Assembly: GCA_035634255.1 (NCBI GenBank) | Contig: DASQDI010000023.1 | Coordinates: 1-53,606, forward strand | From: DATLMR01 sp035634255 | Lineage (GTDB): Bacteria; Acidobacteriota; Blastocatellia; UBA7656 | Direction of reading: 5' to 3' | Length of the DNA stretch: 53,606 bases | Shown here: positions 51,254-53,606 of the stretch, in pieces | Layout: each line of letters starts with the position of its first letter | Position numbering within the stretch: position 1 is the first letter of the stretch | Notes under the pieces: model-generated | Databases searched by the model: none | The model's input: the letters and a program-made list of their open reading frames with translations, nothing else | What the model was told of the DNA's origin: nothing | Program-made: the position numbers and the translations under genes

Positions 51254-53606
51254 GTGAAAGAGAATTTCGGCAGCGACCCTTCAACGCCAGAGCGGGCGGC
51301 GGCCTTCGGGGCGGAAGACACGGCCCGGTTGCCCGAGCACCTGATCGCGCTTCCGGGCAGCCGGTGGGCTTTATGGCGGTGGGCGGCGTTGCGCGGCGCG
51401 GGCTTCCCCGCCGGGGAAATATTCAAGCTGTCGTCGCCGGAATGCGCGGCCGGTGCCGACCGGCTTATCGAGGAAGAAGAAAAAGTCGAGGCCGCATGGG
51501 AGTCGGCTCTGGCCGCGATACGGCGCGAGCTTGACGAAGGCCGGCCGGGGGCTCAGGCCGAGTTGCACAGGGCTCTGAGGGAATTGAAGAAGGGCAGGGT
51601 GCCGAAGCTCGAAGGGGCTAGCCCCGGAACTAAAGCCTCGGTAGACGCCTTCGCGGGCGCTTACGCTCAATCCGATCAGGCGGGCCGCGATTTTCAGGAA
51701 TCGTTCGAGGCCGCGACGGCGGCTTTGACGGAGGCGATACGCGAAAAGGCATCCGAGAGCCGCTTCCGCGAAGCGATAATCTGGCAGAGCCGCGCCGTGC
51801 TGCACACGGGCGTCGACACTTTGCTCGACGACATTTCATCGAGCGGCTACAGAAGGACAAAGGACGTGCGTCGCCGCGAGATGCTGGTCGGTAAATACTG
51901 GCAGCGTTACACGATGAAAAACGACACCATCGGATTTTTCGGCCCCGTGGGATGGGCGCGCCTGGTTCCTCAGGGCGAGGCGATCAGCGCGCGGCCCGGC
52001 CCGCAGTTGCTCGCGCAGCGCAACGTTTATCTCGAAGGCTGGTGCGTGGACGCGCTCGCGGAAGAGGTCGGCCGCGACGAGGCGATCAAGCCTTGGGCCG
52101 CGCCGCGCCGAAAGCCTTTCATCCACGCCGACGGAAAGACCGTGCGCCACCCGCGCGGCGGGGCGATTCAGTTAACGTCACGCGAAGCCGCGGCGATGAG
52201 ACTGTGCGACGGCGAGCAGCCCGCTAAAGAGATAGCGGCCCGGTTGACGGGCGATGCGTCGCTCGGGTTTGAGCGCGAAGAAGATGTTTACGCCGTCCTT
52301 GATCGTCTGCGCGCGTCGGACCTGATTTCGTGGCAGTTCGAAGTGCCGTGGACGCTGTCGCCTCCGCATGACTGGCACATCGAAACCAACCTCTTTCACC
52401 GGATCGAGCGGATAGGGGACGCCGAGTGCCGCGACCGCGCCATGAAAATCTTCGGGGAGGTTTTAAGCGCGCGCGGCGCGGTCGCTGACGCGGCGGGCGA
52501 CTCCGAACAACTCGACCGCGCGATGGGAGAACTTGAAGCGACGTTCACCCGTCTGACTAGTGTGGCCGCCACGAGAAGGCATGGGAGGGTCTATGCCGGG
52601 CGCACGCTCCTGTATGAAGATTGCCGCAGGGACATTGAGGCGGAGATCGGCCCCGCGATCCTGGAAGAACTCGGCCCGCCGCTCTCTCTGCTGCTGACCA
52701 GCGCGCGGTGGTTCGTGTCGGAGGTCGCGGCGTCCTATCTGGAAAGTCTGAGGCAAATCTATTCGGATCTCGTCAGGGCGAGCGGCAACCCGGTGGTCGA
52801 TCTCGTGGGCTTCTGGCCGCGCGTTCAGCCGCTTCTATTCGGCGAGCAGAAGCGAGTGGACGAACACGTCCTGCTGACTCTACAGCGGCGCTGGGCCGAA
52901 ATACTGTCGATCCCCGAAGGGGAGCGGCGGGTCAGCTACAGCAGCGACCGGTTAAGAGCGGGCGTCTCGGAGGCGTTCGAAGCGCGGCAACCCGGCTGGC
53001 AATACGCCCGCTATCACAGCCCGGATTTGATGATAGCCGCTTCAAGCATCGACGCGATCAGGAGGGGCGATTACCAGCTAGTGATGGGCGAGTTTCACGT
53101 CGGCACGAACACGATCTGCAATAAACTCTTCGTGTCGCAGCACCCCGCGCCGGGGGAGATTCTGGAAGCGCTCGACCGCGACATGTCGGGACCGCGCCTC
53201 GTGCCCGTGCCGGCTAAAGACATTTACACTTCGCGCGATCACACCCTTCTGACCTCGGAAAAAGATTTCCGCCTCGAATACTCCGGCGACGTTTCAGGCG
53301 TGCCGCTCGAAAAGGCTTTGCCAATCGGGTCTCTCATCATCGAAGACGGCGAAAAGGGCTTGGTCGTCCGCACCCGCGACGGGCGTCTGAAATTCGATTT
53401 AATAGAGGCATTCGCCGATATTCTCTCCGAGCGGATTTCGAACTATTTCAAAATCCTTGGACCCGGCAGGCACAGGCCGAGGGTGACGATAGACCGGCTA
53501 GTGGTCAGCCGGGAGAGCTGGAGCCTCCCGCCCGACGAGATGGCCTTCGCCTACGAGAAGGACGAGGCCTACAGGTTTTTAGAGGCGAGGCGGTGGGCGC
53601 GCGAGC
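51254..53606 (+). CDS. Lantibiotic dehydratase-like (LanB N-terminal type) protein, 3' end outside window
   Basis: An open frame runs from GTG 51254 past the window end (at least 784 codons). 'KYWQRYTMKNDTIGFFGPVGWARL' (about 215-238) and the long helical body match the glutamylation-type N-terminal domain of lantibiotic dehydratases, which use glutamyl-tRNA to modify Ser/Thr. Related enzymes (PEARLs) add amino acids from tRNA to peptide carriers. The N-terminus is acidic and Ala-rich, and no strong ribosome-binding site precedes the GTG. A 9-codon frame (51228-51257) overlaps the GTG and could couple translation. No lanthipeptide precursor or cyclase is visible. Its job in an NRPS cluster is unclear. 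Confidence 0.78.
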   Translation, partial: MKENFGSDPSTPERAAAFGAEDTARLPEHLIALPGSRWALWRWAALRGAGFPAGEIFKLSSPECAAGADRLIEEEEKVEAAWESALAAIRRELDEGRPGAQAELHRALRELKKGRVPKLEGASPGTKASVDAFAGAYAQSDQAGRDFQESFEAATAALTEAIREKASESRFREAIIWQSRAVLHTGVDTLLDDISSSGYRRTKDVRRREMLVGKYWQRYTMKNDTIGFFGPVGWARLVPQGEAISARPGPQLLAQRNVYLEGWCVDALAEEVGRDEAIKPWAAPRRKPFIHADGKTVRHPRGGAIQLTSREAAAMRLCDGEQPAKEIAARLTGDASLGFEREEDVYAVLDRLRASDLISWQFEVPWTLSPPHDWHIETNLFHRIERIGDAECRDRAMKIFGEVLSARGAVADAAGDSEQLDRAMGELEATFTRLTSVAATRRHGRVYAGRTLLYEDCRRDIEAEIGPAILEELGPPLSLLLTSARWFVSEVAASYLESLRQIYSDLVRASGNPVVDLVGFWPRVQPLLFGEQKRVDEHVLLTLQRRWAEILSIPEGERRVSYSSDRLRAGVSEAFEARQPGWQYARYHSPDLMIAASSIDAIRRGDYQLVMGEFHVGTNTICNKLFVSQHPAPGEILEALDRDMSGPRLVPVPAKDIYTSRDHTLLTSEKDFRLEYSGDVSGVPLEKALPIGSLIIEDGEKGLVVRTRDGRLKFDLIEAFADILSERISNYFKILGPGRHRPRVTIDRLVVSRESWSLPPDEMAFAYEKDEAYRFLEARRWARE

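Overview
This 53.6-kb window appears to join a plasmid-type maintenance segment (about 1-4.2 kb) to a large, GC-rich hybrid nonribosomal peptide/polyketide gene cluster (about 4.2 kb to the right edge, where it runs off). No rRNA, tRNA or taxonomic marker is present, so the host is uncertain. The high GC, frequent agg/aga arginine codons, long multidomain genes and SyrD/PvdE-type exporter suggest an environmental Gram-negative of a poorly cultured lineage. Acidobacteriota is my low-confidence guess. The first 2.2 kb is clearly more AT-rich than the rest.

Left segment: 19-bp iterons, arranged as a 57-bp higher-order repeat (5-156), lie beside a leftward operon of small HTH protein, ParA ATPase and a winged-helix-like protein (2056 to 237). 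That operon has a clear sigma70-type promoter (TTGACA-N17-ATAATT) and a tandem CATATTG operator candidate. A ParB-like HTH protein (2239-3021) and a tyrosine recombinase (3167-4162) diverge across a palindrome-bearing intergenic region. Together these suggest a plasmid or integrated plasmid.

Left arm of the cluster: an MbtH protein with an extra C-terminal domain (4196-4780, minus), a DAHP synthase (5101-5985, plus), then a leftward tailoring and transport operon (13683 to 6055). The operon encodes a cyclic-peptide-type ABC exporter, a kynurenine 3-monooxygenase-like hydroxylase, a second flavoprotein monooxygenase, a NitT/TauT-type permease, and an ABC ATPase fused in frame to a flavin-dependent halogenase-like domain. 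A ~1-kb non-coding divergent region (13684-14673) separates it from the rightward genes.

Right arm: methyltransferase-like protein, glycosyltransferase-like protein, NRPS1 (C-A-T), then a compact 3-amino-5-hydroxybenzoate (AHBA)/kanosamine cassette (AHBA synthase, HAD phosphatase, ROK kinase, type I dehydroquinate dehydratase, Gfo/Idh oxidoreductase). Next come a free-standing C domain, a diaminobutyrate aminotransferase, NRPS2 (half C-A-T-C), a CmlA-like diiron beta-hydroxylase, NRPS3 (degenerate C-A-T-C-A-T-C-A[MT]-T), a discrete acyl carrier protein, a PKS module (KS-AT-KR-T), a thioesterase, an O-methyltransferase, and a LanB-like protein cut by the window edge.

How they work together (inference): the AHBA genes make an aromatic amino acid from UDP-glucose-derived kanosamine. 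No aminodehydroquinate synthase (RifG/AroB type) is present. EctB supplies 2,4-diaminobutyrate, which matches the hand-read specificity code of the NRPS2 A domain. Val is predicted for the first NRPS3 module. One malonate extension with ketoreduction precedes release by the thioesterase. Halogenation, aromatic hydroxylation, beta-hydroxylation, methylation and perhaps glycosylation decorate the product, and the SyrD-like pump exports it. I recognise no known cluster with this combination.
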